DNA of 64,000 nucleotides from contig CM051521.1 in NCBI GenBank assembly GCA_028015205.1, positions 121,838,614 through 121,902,613 of the forward strand. The letters are read 5' to 3'. The notes beneath the pieces were generated by a model. It did not search any database. It had not been told where the DNA came from and saw nothing but the letters and a program-made list of their open reading frames with translations. This document shows, piece after piece, positions 1 through 12,100 of the stretch (its first letter is position 1; every line of letters begins with the position of its first letter). Made by a program: the position numbers and the translations under genes. Source of the stretch: Mytilisepta virgata (lineage: Eukaryota; Mollusca; Bivalvia; Mytilida; Mytilidae).

Positions 1-849
1 TCACATTTTCGTGATTAAGTCCATTTCTCAGAAACTAATACCTAGACTCACCATATTTGGTCAATAGATAGTTCTTAGTGAGTACATGTCAGTATGACAC
101 CTGCCTTTTGTCCTTGACTGCCTTTTGGCAATTTCATGGGTGAGTGACCTGTGTCACATTTTCGTGATTAAGTCTGTTTTTTAGCAACTGTATTACCTAA
201 ACCAACCATAACTGGTCAATAGATAGTTCTTAATGGGCATATGCCAGTCTGATACCTGTCTCTGGACCTTGACCTCAATTTCATGCTTGAGTGACTTGGG
301 TATTTTTGAGATTAAATCCATTTCTCAGAAACTATTACCTAGGCCCATCATGTTTGGTCTGTAGATAGTTCTTACTGGATACATGCCAGTCTAACACCTG
401 TCAGCTGAATTTGACCTTAATTTCATGCTTGAGTGACTTAATATACATTTTCATGATTTAGTCCATTCCTTAGAATCTGTACTACATTTGTAACAAGACC
501 CACAATATTTGGTTGATAGAAGTTCTTAGTATATACCACTTTAACATCGGACACCTTACCTTTTGACCTCTATTTCATGTGTGACTGACTTGTTCATGTT
601 TTGGGATAATATCCATTTCTGAGCAACTGGAATATATAGACCAACTATATTTGGAATATAGATAGTGTTTAGTGGGGATATGGCTGTCTCAGACCTTGAC
701 TTGAATTATAAATGTATTATATAGACCCACCGTTTTTTATCTATAGGTAGTTTTTGGTGGGTACATACCAGTCTGAGACCTGTCAGTTGGCCTTGGACAC
801 AGTTTTAGGCTTGAATGACATGCATGAAATTTTTCAGACAAATTATCGC
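1..849. repeat. Tandem repeat family R1, left copy
   Basis: About six degenerate units of roughly 150 bp run head to tail. Each contains the phrases GATAGTTCTTAGTGGGTACA, a 'cagtctgacacctgtc' block, 'gaccttgacctcaatttcatg', 'cttgagtgactt' and 'ccatttctcagaaact'. No open reading frame of note. The same family recurs at 62270-63640. The sequence resumes at 2236 after an inserted element. Confidence 0.8.
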
Positions 850-2235
850 CAGGGCCCGTATTCATAAAGCTACTTAGTGAAGATTTTTCTAAGGAAACTC
901 TGCCCATTTTAAGTGGTATTCATAAAATATCTTTAACTAAGTATTCCTTAGTAAATTCTTCTATTAAGGAAACCCTGCCCATCGCACTTAAGTGGTATTC
1001 ATAAAACATCTTAAACTAAGAAAACACTTAAATTTCACCTTAACTTTAAGGTAGATGGGTACTTACCTTAAGTATTGCAAAATCAAAATTTTCTCTGTCC
1101 ACAAACATGATTTCGTAGGAAAGTATAACTATACCTACATGTAAGAACACATAATCTCTTATATTTACTTCAACATTTTTTTTTTTTTAAATTGAAATTG
1201 ATTAGTTGACAATAATTGTCCCCGGCTTATCAAGGCATTCATACATGTATCTTATATTAAAAAAATACACCAGAAATTAATTTTTTTGTGTGTTCTTTGT
1301 CTTTTAATGAAAAAAGGGTTTAAATTTTAAATGAATTTATTAAAGGGGGGGGGGGGGGCTAAAAAAATTAGGATGATAGTAAATTTGGACATCATGTATA
1401 TTAGAATCAATTAGTCATACATTTTGGAAGAAAAAATATTGTGTATTTAATCACGATGATGAAAAAATTCCAGTATCAAGGATAAATATATTTTTTTTAA
1501 TTATATCAAGACTTTTTTCCACTAGCCTTCAATATTTAATTTCATTGATGAATACCAAAAATAAAATTTTAATAGTAAGTTACCATTTTTTTCCTTAATT
1601 TTTTTTTTTTTTTTTTTTTTGTTTCTCTGAATTGTTGCCTGAAAAGATCTTTTCCTTATTTACTCGTAAGAAATACATATATCTTTCATGCACAATAAAT
1701 ATCTTAAAGTTTAATTTATACAGTTAAATTTCTCCATGAGAAGAAATTCTACAATTTCATTAAGTCAGCTATTGTGTTATAATTGCTAAAAAAATATAAT
1801 TTTTACACCATTCGTCTTGGTCTTCTTTTGTTTTTCCATCTCTTTTTGTGTATTCATATTTACATGGCACAATAGGGTAAACAGAACTCAGTCAAACTCT
1901 CAATCCTGTAATTCAGCTGTTGTTAAAGCAGTGTTCACATATCCTTGGTATTAATCTTTCACCAAAGAAAAATATTTAAGCTTATTTTGCATGTTATTTT
2001 TTTATTATATTATTTCAAGCACTTATTTAAAGTCTTAGATACATAAAATATTTACTGCCTAGTAAGTATCAAAAACGTCGAGAAGTCCATATTGTTAAAT
2101 ACTTTAGTATTCCTTAAGGTAATTCTTAATAAGATGTTTTATGAATACCACTTAGATGTTTTCCTTAAATAAGGAAATCCTTAGTGAAATCTTAGTCTGA
2201 GGAACACTTAAGAAGTTTTATGAATACAGGCCCTG
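850..2235. mobile_element. Non-autonomous element with terminal inverted repeats
   Basis: The left end (CAGGGCCCGTATTCATAAA) is the reverse complement of the right end (TTTATGAATACAGGCCCTG) with one mismatch. Subterminal inverted copies of 'aagtggtattcataaaa' and 'actaag' extend the arms past 150 bp. The interior is AT-rich, has a G16 run near 1345 and a long T run near 1600, and shows no transposase frame. It interrupts repeat R1, and the uninterrupted R1 copy near 63500 shows the empty site. The transposon superfamily is not determined. Confidence 0.75.
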
Positions 2236-2972
2236 ACCATTACTATTTCTTTTAACGCATTTTATTTGACTTGCAATGTCGGGTATCAGATAATCATTAT
2301 TCTGTGTCCATGTGCATACTCAGGCAAGACGTATTGTGTCCACTCTTGTATTTTTATAGTTATTTAGTGTCATCATTATGATCTTTTCTGCTGACTTACT
2401 TACGGAATACATATAATGAAGTCCACAAACACCATCCTATAATAATTATCATTTTCACTGTTAACACAACCATTGACACGTAAATTGAAATTTTATCAAT
2501 TTCTGCTGTTTTGAACTTGGCTTATTAGAACCTTCTTTTGAATAAAGAAAACTTGTGTTAACTATAAATTATATTTACCAACTTCATTTTTTCATTTTGA
2601 CAATAAAATTTAAAAATACAAGGTAAAGATTTAACAATAATAAATAAAAAAAACAGTTGTTAATTTTTTTGTCTCACAAATGGAGTGGGAGAATTTTAGA
2701 TTTTGATGTGCTATTTTTATATGAAAGACTTGTTTTTGTATAAAACTCTTTTTGGAACTTAGATAATACAAATCACTTTATTCCAGATCCCTTTACAATT
2801 TTAAGATAAGCTCTGATTACAGTTAAAAGTCTGAATGAAGTTTTTTTTCATGAAAAACTTTGAAATTGCTTATATTTATATATTTTGAAAATGGGTAATA
2901 TTTTAAATACTCTTAATACATTTTAAACATGCAGACATTTGTATATTTGCAAACTGAATTGTTTATTTTCAG
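2236..2972. other. R1 tail and AT-rich intron
   Basis: 2236-2370 resembles the 3' part of R1 ('tgtgcatactcagg' and 'ccactcttg' match 63590-63630). From 2371 to 2972 I see only AT-rich intronic sequence, ending in the TTTATTTTCAG acceptor of the first receptor exon. Confidence 0.6.
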
Positions 2973-3157
2973 TTTATAGTATCAAATGTAAGTGCGACCC
3001 TTGCCCTTGGAATGCAGTAAATGAGACATGTATAGCTACCAGTAAATGTTTCGTAGCAATTAGAGTGACATTTGAGGGAGGAATAGAAGAACATTATTGG
3101 ACATATGGATGTATGTCAGATCATGAAGAATATCGAGATGGAAACTCAGTCCTACAA
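2973..3157 (+). CDS. BMPR1: BMPR1 exon: N-terminal ligand-binding ectodomain
   Basis: It encodes [13 protein letters not shown] through GNSVLQ, with Cys spacing of the activin-receptor (three-finger) fold and an N-glycosylation motif NET. The exon starts after TTTATTTTCAG with two bases completing a codon from an upstream exon, and ends at CAA|GTAGGT in phase 0. It joins exactly to CKG at 5199. Confidence 0.93.
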
Positions 3158-6100
3158 GTAGGTATTAAAAGTGATAATAAATTTTTATTTGACATTTGTA
3201 GGCAGTGTACATCTAAGGTAAATTTGGTACTTCATACCTTACTAAAAACTCAATAATCTTGTCTTTTTATTGTTACAATAGTTACACTGTAAGGAAGAGC
3301 TTACTTTAAACTATGAACGTAATATTTAAATTCTCCAGACGAGGGAACATTTAGTACCTCACCAATAAAATCTGAAGCTAATTTTCATACTGAAGAGCTG
3401 ACTTAAAACTATTGAACGTTATCTATCTATTTTTCCAGGCAAGGGAACATTTAGTACTTCTCTTATAAAGTCTTATCTGTTTATTGTTACAGTATTGGTA
3501 CTATAAGGAAGAGCTTACTTAAAACTGTAGAATGTTATATGTTTATTTTTCCAGGTGAGGGAACTTCACCAAATCTTTACAGTGTAATGGAATTTTAAGG
3601 GACTCATACCTAACCCCAATCTATAGAATGTTGCATTTGTCTGTTTATTGTTTCAGTGTAAGGGAGATATTGTTCCTTATGCCTTACCGAAAACTATAGA
3701 ATGTGTATGTTTACAGTGTATAGGAGATATACTTTCTCATGCCTTACATGTACCTAAAACTGTAAAATGTCAGGGATCACCATGACCTATTTAAGCATGG
3801 CGGTCTGCCACACTTAAATTTTTAGCGCCATGCTTCAATTTTGACAACAGCGAGTTTTTGTTTCAGTATGGAATCTAAATAGTTTACGTTCGTATGTTCT
3901 TACATTCAATAATATCGTAAGCATTCCAGAACGAGATTGATAAAATCGTCATCTAAATCAATTGCACGCTTTATCCTATTCAGAAACAACGGTGCACCAG
4001 GAAAGGAGTGGAAATGCTCAACAACTACTATAAAGAATTTTTAATGTAAAGATTTTGTAAATTATTGACTTATGAAAAGTTCAGACTGTTAAATACTTGT
4101 GGAAATATGGCCACTTACTCCTTCTTTGGTGTTTCAATTGACCATATGTATAGTAAATTTTAATATAAATTTCATCATTGGATTTTTCTTTTTTTCGAAT
4201 TTCGTCTCGATTAATGATAAGACAAACTGAGTTTGACCACCACTGTTTTATCAAAGGTAAATTCCAATTTCCCTCCAGGCTTGAATTTTTTTCTGTGGTG
4301 GCCCCTAAATGTTGTCTGTTTATTGTTACAGTGTAAGGGAAATATAGTTCTTCATGCCTTACCTAAACATATAGAATTTTTGTCTGTTTATCTTAAGAGT
4401 GTAAGGTAGATATAGTTCCCCATACCTTACCTAAGAATTTAGAATGTGTCCATTGATCGTTACAGTGTAAGGGAGATATAGTTCCTCATGTCTTCCCTAA
4501 GAATTTAGAATGTTTTTGTTTATTGATACAGTGTAAGGGAGATATAATTCCTCACATCTTCCCTAAGAATTTAGAATGTTTTTTGTTTATTGATACAGTG
4601 TAAAGGAGATATAATTCCTCATGTCTTACCTAAGAATTTAGAATGTTTGTTTATCGTTACAGTGTAAGGGAGATATAGTTCCTCATGTCTTACCTAAGAA
4701 TTTAGAATGTTGTCTGTTTATCGTTACAGTGTAAGGGAAATATAGTTCCTCATGTCTTACCTAAGAATTTAGAATGTTGTTTATTTATTGATACAGTGTA
4801 AGGGAAATATAGTTCCGCATGTCTTACCTAAGAATTTAGAATGTTGTCTGTCTATCGTTACAGTGTAAGGGAAATATAGTTCCTCATGTCTTACCTAAGA
4901 ATTTAGAATGTTGTTTGTTTATTGATACAGTGTAAGGGAAATATAGTTCCTCATGTCTTACCTAAGAATTTAGAATGTTGTTTGTTTATTGATACAGTGT
5001 AAGGGAGATATTGTTCCTAATGTCTTACCTAAGCATTTAGAATGTTGTCTGTTTATCGTTACAGTGTAAGGGAAATATAGTTCCTCATGTCTTACCAAAG
5101 AATTTAGAATGTTGTTTGTTTATTGATACAGTGTAAGGGAGATATTGTTCCTAATGTCTTACCTAAGCATTTAGAATGTTGTCTGTTTATCGTTACAGTG
5201 TAAGGGAAATATAGTTCCTCATGTCTTACCTAAGAATTTAGAATGTTGTGATGAAGAAGACTATTGTAACAGTGATATAGAACCATATATTGATGAAATC
5301 CCTACTATAGCTCCAGGTAATGGATAAATCTTGCTTTTAAGTCATTAAACATAATGATAAATATTGTTTTGGTTTTTTTAAAACAATACACTGAAATTTT
5401 AAGTTTTTGTAACCCTTGTTATAAAATGTCTCCATAAAGTTATCATTTAAATAGTACTGACATTAATGATATAGATCAATTTTATGAGAAGCCCAAAGTA
5501 AATAAAGTATTTGTATTACATATTCATTGAAGGACCCCTTTTTGGTTAAGTGGACTTGGTAATGGTAGTTTTTTTTCTAACTACTTATCAATAAGCTGTA
5601 AATAATGAGGTTAACAGCTTCAACACGTCAATAATGAGGTTAACAGCTTCAACCTGTTAATAATGAGGTTAACAGCTTCAACCAAACTCTTAGTCTTAGA
5701 AAAGTGTGAAGAATATGAATCTTAATTGACATAAGTTTGACCTCTTCAGGTCACAGTAAGTATTACCAAAAAGATGAAAGGTTGCATTTGGCTTGAATGA
5801 ATTTATCATTATTGTTCACACAAAAAATATTGTTTTAGTGCCATAAGAATCAGATTTATTCCAGTTTTCCATTTCCAAAATTCCTTTCTTTATGAAATTT
5901 TCTAAGGTGACAGAAAAATAGCAGCAATAAAAGTTTTGTTAAACAGCAATATTATTGGAATGTAATTCACTTAAAAGATTTGAACCTCAGAAATTATATA
6001 ACTAATGAGACTTAGAATGAAAGCTATTGCCATGCCATAATTTACTCAGACCTTCCTATAATCTATACTTTATTTTTACACGATGTCCCTAATAAGATGT

Positions 6101-9100
6101 TAAAACAAACAAAAAACTTCAAATATTGTACAAATAAAAAATATTGTACATGTAGAAGTATTGAGAAGAATGCAAAATGAAAGTCTACCTACCAGGCATT
6201 TTAAAATTTAAATTTAAATTTTTATGTTGGTATGTCTTTTTTTTTATACGACCGCAAAATTTTTGCGGTCGTATATTGGTATGACGTTGGCGGCGTCGTC
6301 GTTGTTGTCGTCGTCGTCGTCTGCGGCGTCGTCCATCGTCTGCGTCGTCGTCCAGAGACATTTGGTTTTCGCACTATAACTTTAGTATAAGATAATAGAA
6401 ATCTATGAAATTTAAACACAACGTTTATGATCACAAAAGGAAGGTTGGGATTGATTTTGGGAGTTTTGGTCCCAACAGTTTTAGAATCAGGGGCCAAAAA
6501 AGGGCATAATAAGCATTTTTCTTGGTTTTCGCACAATAACTCTAGTATAAGTAAATAGAAATCTATGAAATTTAAACACAAGGTTTATGACCACAAAAGG
6601 AAGGTTGGGATTGGTTTTGGGAGTTTTGGTCCCAACAGTTTAGGAATAAGGGGCAAAAAAAGGGCCCAAATAAGCATTCTTTTTGGTTTTTGCACAATAA
6701 CTTTAGTATAAGTAAATAGAAATCTATGAAATTTAAACACAAGGTGTATGACCACAAAAGGAAGGTTGGGATTGAGTTTTGGAGTTTTGGTCCCAACACT
6801 TTAGGAATTAGGGGCCAAAAGGGTCCAAAATTAAACTTTGTTTGATTGCATCGAAAATTGAACTATTGGGGTTCTTTGATATGCCGAATCTAACGTGCAT
6901 TTAGATTCTTAATTTTTGGTCCCGTTTTCAAATTCTTCTACATTAAGGTCCAAAGGGTCCAAAATTAAACTTAGTTTGATTTTAACAAAAATTCAATTCT
7001 TGGGGTTCTTTGATATGCTGAATATAAACATGTACTTAGTTTTTTTATTATGGGACCAGTTTTCAAGTTGGTCCAAATCGGGGTCCAAAATTAAACTTTG
7101 TTTGATTTCTTCGAAAATTGAACTATTGGGGTTCTTTGATATGCCGAATCTAACCGTGCATTTAGATTCTTAATTTTTGGTCCCGTTTTCAAATTGGTCT
7201 ACATTAAGGTCCAAAGGGTCCAAAATTAAACTTAGTTTGATTTTAACAAAAATTGAATTCTTGGGGATCTTTGATATGCTGAATCTAAACATGTACTTAG
7301 TTTTTTTTATTTTGGGCCCAGTTTTGAAGTTGGTACAAATTGGGGTCAAAAATTAAAGCTAAAAAAGGGGTAAATTAATTTTTTTTTTTTTTGGGGGGGG
7401 GGGCAATTCTCTACAGGATATTGTATTGCAGAAGAAGCAAAAAATTTAATATAAATTCAAATCATATGACCTTAGTTTTTTTATTTTGTGCCCAGTTTTC
7501 AAGTTGGTACAAATTGGGGTCCAAAATTAAAGCTAAAAAAGGGGTAAATTATTTTTTTTTTGGGGGGGGGGGGGGCAATTCTCCACAGGATATTGTATTG
7601 CAGAAGAAGCAAAAAATTGAATATAAATTCAAACCATATGACCAATTCTAATTTCTTTATTTCAGTTATTCTGTGTCAGAAACCTGTTATGTGTCAAATA
7701 TTTGAAGAAATTTTCAAATGCACAGTATTGGGCAATAGCAAGAAATTGATATGTGTGCCCTGTTATCAAAACTTTATTATTAAAAATTAATTTGCCATCC
7801 ATGACTATGATGTCATTTTCTATTTTAATATGTTATGGTGTATTTAAATGGGCTGTTATTGTTGCAAAGTATAAAGAAATGGAGGGGGGGGGGGGGGTTG
7901 AAAACAAAATTTAGGGGGGGGGGGGGAATTAGAAATTGAGGACGGGGTAATTTTTTTCTCATTTCATATTTCATAAATTAAAAAGAAAATTTCAAATTTT
8001 TTTTACCAAAAAAAGGGGGGGGGGGGGTTTATGGGCCCAGTTTTCAAGTTGGTCCAAAATAAAACTTTGTTTGATTTCATCGAAAGTTGAAATATTGGGG
8101 TTGTTTGATATGGCGAATAAAACTGTGCATTTAGATTCTTGATTTTTTGTTCTGTTTTCAAATTATTCTACATTTAGGTCCGAATGGTCCAAAATTAAAC
8201 TTAGTTTGATTGTAAAAAAAGTTGAATTTTTGGGGTTATTTGATATGCTGAATCCAAACATGTACTTAGTTTTTTTATTTTGGGCCCAGTTTTCAAGTTT
8301 GTACAAATTGGGGTTCAAAATTAAAACTAAAAAAGGGGTAAATTATTTTTTTTGGGAGGTAGGGGCAATTCACCACAGCATATTGTATTGCACAAGAAGG
8401 AAAAAATTGAATATAAATTCAAATCATATTACCAATTGTAAGTTATTTATTTCAGTTATTCTGTGTCAGAAACCTATTATGTGTCAAATATTTGAAGAAA
8501 GTTTCAATTGCAGAGTATTGTGCAATAGCAAGAAATTGATATGGGTGCCATATTATCAAAAATTTATTAGTAACAAATTCCACTGTAAATTTGCCAATAA
8601 CTATAGTTTAATGAACTTCATTGGAAATTTGCCAATATAAAATGTGCTGATGAAGGTTTTTTTGTTTATCTCATCTAAACTGCTTTTAAATTATTTATAT
8701 TTAAAATTTATCATTCATGACTATGATGTCATCTTCTATTTTAATATGTTATGGTGTATTTAAATTGGCTGTTATGGTTGCAAAGTATAAAATGGGGGGG
8801 GGGGGGTGTAAATAAGTAGAAATTTATGATAATTTAAGACAATGTTTATGACCACAAAAGTAAGGTTGGGTTTTTTTTTAGAGTTTTCATCCCTACATTT
8901 TAGGAATTATTGGCTAAAAAAGGACTTAAATAACCATTTTATTTTGTTTTTTTACAATAAATGTAGTATAATTAAATAGAAATATATTAAATATAAACAC
9001 AAGGTTTATGAACACAAAAGGAAGGTTGTCATTGATTTATTTAGTTTTGGTCCCAACAGCTTAGGAATTAGGGACCAAAAGGGTCCGAAATCTAAGCTGC

Positions 9101-12100
9101 TTTTAATTTATGTATATTTAAAATTTGCCATCCATGACTATGATGTCATTTGCTATTTTAATATGTTATTGTGTATTTAAATGGGCTGTTATGGTTGCAA
9201 AGTATAAATAAAAAGGAGGGGGGGGGGGAATTAGGAAATAAAATTTAGGGGGACCAAATTAGTTTTGGCAGGGGGGGGGTATTATGTTGGTGGGGTAAAT
9301 GAGAAATTTGGGAGGGGGGGGGGGGCAATTTTTTTCTCATTTCATATTTCATAAATTAAAAATAAAATTTGAAATAATGTTTAGAAAAAATAGGGTTTGG
9401 GGTTACAATAAACTTTATTGGGTTATTGTTTTTTTTTTGGAGGGGGGAAATGTGCAACTTCGTAGCGTAGTGCACAAAGGCTAAAAAAAGGGTAAATTAA
9501 TTTTTTTTTGGGGGGAGGGGGGGGCAGTTATCCACAGCATATTGTATTGCACCAGAAGCAAATAAAATGCTCCGCTGGGCGCAGCTTGATACGACCGCAG
9601 AGGTCGAACCCTGAACAGTTGGGGCAAGTATGGACACAACATTCAAGCTTGATACAGCACTGAATTTGGTTGATTGATTGATTGTTGCTTAACGTCCAGT
9701 GGCAAATATTTCATGCATCTTCATGACGAGAACCAGTTCAATTTATCAAACAATTCAATTAGGGGTGGGATGGGACACAAAGGGGAACCAATTTTGACTG
9801 CCACTGTAAAAGGAGGATGGTTGGGTAGGGTCGGATAATTTAGCCTCCTGTAGCGGCCATCAGCCTACTCTTTTTCGAAAACTACAGAAGGGGTCTTTAG
9901 CGTGCAGGGAGTGTGGCATTCTCCAAACACGTTACCCACTATGGTCCGCGGTCAGGCTTTCCGTATTATGACCTGACAACCCCCCCAACGAGACTGAATT
10001 TGGATTGTGAATAAATATTTGACACAGCTTAGGTTTCTGACACAGAATTAATGTGGTCTAAGAACTTAAAATTTTTTAATTTACCTATTCAAACAATATC
10101 AGTATTATTTGTTTTTATATATAAATCAGAAATAACCAATTTAAAATTTAAAATTGGGCACACATATCAATTTCTTGCTATTGCGCAATACTGTGCAATT
10201 GAAGATTTCTTGCTATTGTGCAATACTGTGCAATTGAAAATTCCCCCCCCCAAAAAAAAATAAATAATTTACCCCTTTTTTAGCTTTTGTGCAATACACT
10301 ATGAAGTTGCACATTGACCCCCCCCCCCTTCCCAAAAAAAAAACCAAAAAACAATAAAATTTATTGTAACCCCCCTTTTTTTGCTAAAAGAAATTTGAAA
10401 TTTCCTTTTTAATTTATGAAATATGAAATGAGAAAAAAATTAAATGTGTTTGGATTACCTCCCTTAGCCCACCAAGATAATATCATACATTTCTATTTAC
10501 TTATACTAAAGTTATTGTGCAAAAACCAAGAAAAATGCTTATTTGGGCCCTTTTTTAGCCCCTAATTCCTAAACTGTTGGGATCAAAACTCCAAAAAATG
10601 GTCATAAACCTTGTGTTAAAATTTCATAGATTTCTATTTACTTATACTAGAGTTATTGTGCGAAAACCAAGAAAAATGCTTATTGGGCCCTTTTTTGGCC
10701 CCTAATTCTTAAACTGTTGGGACCAAAACTCCCAAAATCAATCCCAACCTTCCTTTTGTGGTCATAAACCTTGTGTTTAAATTTCATAGATTTCTATTAA
10801 CTTATACTAAAGTTATAGTGCGAAAACCAAATGTCTACAGACTCCGACGGACGACGACGACGCCAACGTCTTACCAATATACGACCGCAAAAATTTTGCG
10901 GTCGTATAAAAATTGAATATAAATGCAAGTCATATGATAAATTCAGAGTTCTTTTATTTCAGTTATTCTGTGGCATAAACCTATTATGTGTCAAATATTT
11001 CAAGAAATCTTCAATTGCACAGTATTGTGCAATAGCAAGAAATTGATATGTGTGCCCTGTTATCAAAAATTTATTATTAACAAATTCCATTGGAAATTTG
11101 CCAATAACTTTAGGTTAATGAACCTCATTGGAAATTTGTGAATTTAAAAAGTGCCGATGAAGCTTTTTTGTTTATCTCATCTAAGGTGCTGTTAATTTAT
11201 GTATATTTAAAATTTGCCATCCATTACTATGATGTCATTTGTTATTTTAATATGTTATGGTGTATTTAAATGGGCTGTTATGGTTGAAAAGTGTAAATAA
11301 AAGGGGGGGAATTAGAAAACAAAATTTAAGGGGGGAACAAATGAGTTTTGACAGGGGGGGTATTAGGTGCGTGGGGTAAATTAGAAATTTGGGGAGGGGG
11401 GTTAATTTTTTTCTTATTTCATATTTGATACAGCATTGCACAAATATCAAAATATTGCTATGTGTGAACAATTTTAAATTTTAAATTAGTTATTTCTGAT
11501 TTACATATAACCACAACTAATACTGATATGTTTTGAATAGTTAAATTAAAAAATTCTTACGTTCTTAGACAACATTCATTATGTGTCAGATACCTGTGCT
11601 GTGTCAAATATTTACTAAACATCAAAATTCAGTATTGTATCAAACTTGAATGTTGTGTTCTTGATTGCCCCAACTATTCAGTGTTCGACATCTGCGGTCG
11701 TATCTAGCTGCGCCCCGCGGAGCATTTTATTTTTGTTTCTTTTAATTCCAACAAACATGATACATATTATTACAATTATTACACATCACAATATTACAAA
11801 TAGGAAATATATCATATATAACATATATGTTGGTATGTCTAATTTTTGTCGAGCCTTCGACTTTTGTCGAAAAAGCGAGACATAGCGATCCTACATTCCG
11901 TCGTCGTCGTCGGCGGCGTCCACAAATATTCACCCTGTGGTTAAAGTTTTTGAAATTTTAATAACTTTCTTAAACTATCCTGGATTTCTACCAAACTTGG
12001 ACAGAGGCTTGTTTATGATCATAAGATAGTATCCAGAAGGAAATTTTGTAAAAAAAAAATTCCAGTTTTTCCGAATTTTACTTATAAATGGACTTAGTTT

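Noticed and set aside
4310..5250. CRISPR-like regularly spaced repeats
   Set aside because: The units are contiguous tandem copies without unique spacers, in a eukaryotic intron, and derive from the neighbouring exon.
6222..8640. Short frames in the inverted-repeat complex
   Set aside because: They are made of the repeated ~160-bp and ~140-bp units and GTC-rich runs; similar frames appear wherever the repeat does.
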